Source of the DNA: Bacteroidota bacterium
GTDB taxonomy: Bacteria; Bacteroidota; Bacteroidia; Cytophagales; Cyclobacteriaceae
DNA length: 8,972 bases
Assembly (NCBI GenBank): GCA_024643595.1
Contig: JAHEMS010000122.1
Coordinates: 1 to 8,972, forward strand
Reading direction: 5' to 3'
Positions within the stretch are counted from its first letter, which is position 1. The number at the start of each line of letters is the position of its first letter. The position numbers were made by a program, and so were the translations under genes. Positions 6,955 through 8,972 of the stretch are shown here, piece by piece. The notes below the pieces were generated by a model. It worked only from the letters and a program-made list of their open reading frames with translations, had not been told where the DNA came from and made no database searches.

Positions 6955-7896
6955 TTATTCGCTTAATTTCTGTGCTATTTGTATAAAGGCTGCTTGCTGA
7001 TTATCTAATTCTAACTGACTAACAAGGGGCCTTAATTTCAATCTGGTAAAAACATGGATATTCGAATCCATGATCTGCACTTCAATCTTGCTTCCGTCAT
7101 AATTCCTCAACCCCTTATAAATAAGTACAGTGCTTAGGGAATTGGCCACCGGGTCATTTTTAGAATGGAACACCTTAAAATAGGTGTCTTGGGGTAACTT
7201 AAATCCATCCTCAAGTTCATTCTGCACTTTTTTTATCAGCTCATTTAATTCTTTCACTGTTTCCTGTGGTCTGAAATGATACCAATATTTATCCTCCTCC
7301 TTTGTCTGATCGGTTTCAATGTAAACGAGCATAGGACCAATAATACCTGCTATTGATTGCAACTTAACTGATGGAACTATGATGGGATCAATTAAGAAAA
7401 TATTCTTTGGAACGAGGTGTGCATTAAAATAGCCTGATTGTACAAGCTCCAATAATAATGTTGATCCAGTAGATGAACCTACAAAACTAATTTTTTTATA
7501 GCCCAATTTTTCCAACGCCTCGAATTCTATTTTAATCGTCTCAAGCCAGTCTTCCCATTTTGACGCCCTGAACGCATCATAGGTTAACCCATGACCTCCC
7601 AAAAGAACTTGTGAGACGCGATAATTTGCATCTTGCGACCACTCCTGAAACTCACTCCATTCAAAGGTGGTAGACGTATACCCATGTGCCGCTATAATGA
7701 CATGTCTATCTAAATCTTGCGGAGATGGGGTTGGATATTTTGCTGAAACTAAAAACTGTTCTGGATTATTGATGGAAGGATCAAAAATGATATTGCCGTC
7801 CAACATGTCATCTTCAATTGGGGGATATTTATCACATCCTATTAAGAATGCAACCAGCAACAAGCCTATGCTTAATCCTGAATATTGAAATTTCAT
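6955..7896 (-). CDS. Lipoprotein with alpha/beta-hydrolase fold
   Basis: This is an exported, lipid-anchored putative esterase or lipase. Its 313 residues begin with a signal peptide (MKFQYSGLSIGLLLVAFLIG) and lipobox LIGC, giving Cys21 as the acylated residue, followed by Asp22. An acidic linker follows. The hydrolase domain has the oxyanion segment AAHGYTS (69-75), LLGGHG (98-103) resembling carboxylesterase/monoacylglycerol-lipase enzymes, nucleophile elbow GSSTG (140-144, Ser142), acid Asp248 in HSKNDPV, and His281 in SNIHVF. The triad is complete, so activity is likely; the substrate is unknown. It lies 12 bp downstream of the small barrel-like gene on the same strand, so the two are probably one operon. 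Cellular side (periplasmic or surface-exposed) cannot be fixed from the sequence, although an acidic stretch after the Cys (IEDDMLD) is compatible with surface display in Bacteroidota. Confidence 0.87.
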   Translation of the reverse strand: MKFQYSGLSIGLLLVAFLIGCDKYPPIEDDMLDGNIIFDPSINNPEQFLVSAKYPTPSPQDLDRHVIIAAHGYTSTTFEWSEFQEWSQDANYRVSQVLLGGHGLTYDAFRASKWEDWLETIKIEFEALEKLGYKKISFVGSSTGSTLLLELVQSGYFNAHLVPKNIFLIDPIIVPSVKLQSIAGIIGPMLVYIETDQTKEEDKYWYHFRPQETVKELNELIKKVQNELEDGFKLPQDTYFKVFHSKNDPVANSLSTVLIYKGLRNYDGSKIEVQIMDSNIHVFTRLKLRPLVSQLELDNQQAAFIQIAQKLSE

Positions 7897-7908
7897 ATTC
7901 TACAGCAT

Positions 7909-8427
7909 TTAATAAAATTTATAGTAAATGGTAAGATTATAAAAAAGAGGCTGCAGCGTTCCTGGTGATTTACCTTCCGGTACCATGTTAACATTGTAGC
8001 CTGACCCAAGATTAATAACCAAAGGCAAGTTTTTGAAATCATAACTTAAGCCTATTTCAGGCGACAGTAAAAAAGCATTATGCGGTAACTCTTTAAAGAT
8101 GTCTTCTTCTAGGTTAGCATGAAAAAAACCAGTATTTAATTTGGCATAATATCGAAAGGATTTTTCTTTACGGAAATACCATAAAACCGAAGCTATATAG
8201 CTTTCTTGTTTTATCGCATTCGAATTAAAGGCGGTACCTAAACGGGAGGTAATAAAGTCAAAACCTACATGAAATTGACCTGGTTTAAAGTTGGCAAAAG
8301 AATATTGGGCGGAAATACCATTCTCCCAATACATTCCATTTGTTTTTTGGACTCTGATTCCGACGTTGAGATTTTGACCATAGAGACTGTTTCCAACAAG
8401 GATCAGTATAGAAAACATAAATTTCAT
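7909..8427 (-). CDS. Small outer-membrane beta-barrel-like protein
   Basis: I do not recognise a named family. From the ATG at 8425-8427 the protein has 172 residues. It begins with a clear signal peptide (MKFMFSILILVGNSLYGQ) with likely cleavage after YGQ, a common Bacteroidota end to signal peptides. The mature part alternates polar and aromatic/hydrophobic residues, as in short barrel strands: GISAQYSF, QFHVGFDFI, SYIASVLWYF, FRYYAKLNTGFF, LSPEIGLSYDF, LVINLGSGYNV. It ends in NLTIYYKFY, with the terminal aromatic residue expected of a barrel inserted by the BAM complex. That would suit a barrel of about eight strands. A TTG start at 8473-8475 adds 16 residues before the signal peptide and is less likely. 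It is the first gene of a probable two-gene operon with the lipoprotein hydrolase. Function is unknown. Confidence 0.7.
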   Translation of the reverse strand: MKFMFSILILVGNSLYGQNLNVGIRVQKTNGMYWENGISAQYSFANFKPGQFHVGFDFITSRLGTAFNSNAIKQESYIASVLWYFRKEKSFRYYAKLNTGFFHANLEEDIFKELPHNAFLLSPEIGLSYDFKNLPLVINLGSGYNVNMVPEGKSPGTLQPLFYNLTIYYKFY

Positions 8428-8474
8428 GACAAAGAAAACTGAATCTTGGTTTATTTTTGGCCGACTGAATCTCA

Positions 8475-8512
8475 ATCAATATATCGATAATTATTGACTA
8501 GCTAATATTGAT
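8475..8512. repeat. Dyad in the divergent promoter region
   Basis: ATCAATAT (8475-8482) is repeated exactly inverted as ATATTGAT (8505-8512) with 22 bp between. Inside lies an imperfect palindrome, TCGATAATTATTGA (8484-8497, one mismatched pair). The dyad sits between the barrel gene (minus, start 8427) and the M24 peptidase gene (plus, start 8579), so it could be an operator acting on either. The 151-bp region is very A/T rich, so chance is a real alternative. A TATTTTTG at 8452-8459 matches the plus-strand -7 consensus but has no -33 partner. Confidence 0.35.
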
Positions 8513-8578
8513 GATTATATTTATTTTAAATCGCACAAAAAGCTTGTTACACCTTTCCTAAATAATAGTAAATCGTCA

Positions 8579-8972
8579 ATGAGATATTTATTCTATTCAC
8601 TGATTTTTCTTTCAGCTTCATTTCATACCTATTCACAAACACTCGTCCTCACGCAACGCGAACAAGCCCGTGTAATCGATGAATTATTGGACGACCGTTT
8701 ACGCACCTTGCTACCGGCTCTTATGCGTAGAGAAGGGTTTGACATGTGGCTAGTAATTTCACGCGAGTACAATGAAGATCCGGTCATTGAAACCTTATTG
8801 CCTGCTACCTGGATGGCGGCACGCAGAACGACCATGTTGGTGGCGTTCGATCAAGGTGAAGACAAAGAAATGGAGTTCCTGGCGGTGGCTCGATACGATG
8901 TTGGAAAAATTTTCAAAAGAGCATGGGATCCAGATGCAAATCCGGATCAATGGGCACAACTTGGAAAAATTA
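8579..8972 (+). CDS. Exported M24-family metallopeptidase (Xaa-Pro aminopeptidase-like), N-terminal part
   Basis: This is predicted to be an exported relative of Xaa-Pro aminopeptidase/creatinase. Only the first 131 codons are present, and the frame is open to the right edge. The start is ATG at 8579-8581. Residues 1-20 (MRYLFYSLIFLSASFHTYSQ) form a signal peptide, so the mature enzyme is likely periplasmic. After it come QREQARVIDELLDDRLRTLL, then MRREGFDMWLVISREYNEDP and LLPATWMAARRTTMLV, which match the creatinase-like N-terminal domain found before the metal-binding M24 domain in Bacteroidota members. The catalytic domain and its metal ligands lie outside the window, so activity cannot be judged. 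It is divergent from the barrel/lipoprotein pair. Confidence 0.83.
   Translation, partial: MRYLFYSLIFLSASFHTYSQTLVLTQREQARVIDELLDDRLRTLLPALMRREGFDMWLVISREYNEDPVIETLLPATWMAARRTTMLVAFDQGEDKEMEFLAVARYDVGKIFKRAWDPDANPDQWAQLGKI

Noticed and set aside
7909..8427. Lipid A deacylase (PagL) identity for the small barrel protein
   Set aside because: Size and strand pattern are similar, and there is a GFFHANL segment, but the expected His-x-Ser catalytic arrangement is not seen.
8629..8835. A 68-codon minus-strand open frame under the peptidase gene
   Set aside because: It is antisense to a well-supported M24 peptidase frame and shows no family resemblance.
1..8972. Mobile element, phage, toxin-antitoxin, CRISPR or defence system
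   Set aside because: No transposase, integrase, nuclease/methylase pair, regular spaced repeats or small toxin-like genes were found; all convincing genes are housekeeping or envelope genes.

Overview
This window looks like ordinary chromosome from a member of the Bacteroidota, most likely a Cytophagales-type bacterium. This is judged from protein character, not from a database search. The pointers are moderate GC, A/T-rich gene starts with few Shine-Dalgarno motifs, a possible TAnnTTTG promoter box, a NRDE/TANGO2 protein, a Bacteroidota-style RNase HII N-terminus, a PduO-type adenosyltransferase and an exported M24 peptidase. There are no rRNA or tRNA genes, mobile elements, CRISPR arrays or phage genes, and no stretch over 300 bases lacks a gene.

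Layout. From 1 to about 4228 everything is on the minus strand. In transcription order these are ribonuclease HII (rnhB), a NRDE-family protein, an alpha/beta hydrolase that abuts it (stop and start codons touch), an orphan MacB/LolD-type ABC ATPase, a PduO-type cob(I)alamin adenosyltransferase, and the N-terminal 108 codons of a branched-chain aminotransferase (ilvE) that runs off the left edge. A short A/T-rich divergent region (4229-4324) with an inverted repeat separates rnhB from a plus-strand run: a Nudix hydrolase of the ADP-ribose pyrophosphatase type, a MATE efflux pump and a hotdog acyl-CoA thioesterase. The thioesterase converges with a minus-strand pair, a small outer-membrane-barrel-like protein followed 12 bp later by a lipoprotein with an alpha/beta-hydrolase fold. 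A second divergent region (8428-8578) leads to the N-terminal part of an exported M24-family metallopeptidase (Xaa-Pro aminopeptidase-like) that is cut by the right edge.

How the genes work together. Most are housekeeping genes that share a neighbourhood rather than a pathway: RNA/DNA hybrid repair, nucleotide-sugar sanitation, cobalamin activation, branched-chain amino acid synthesis, drug/cation efflux and acyl-CoA hydrolysis. Two pairs look like genuine units: NRDE protein plus cytoplasmic or membrane-anchored hydrolase, and small barrel plus exported lipoprotein hydrolase. I found no clearly new multi-gene system. The barrel/lipoprotein-hydrolase pair is the least explained part of the window.
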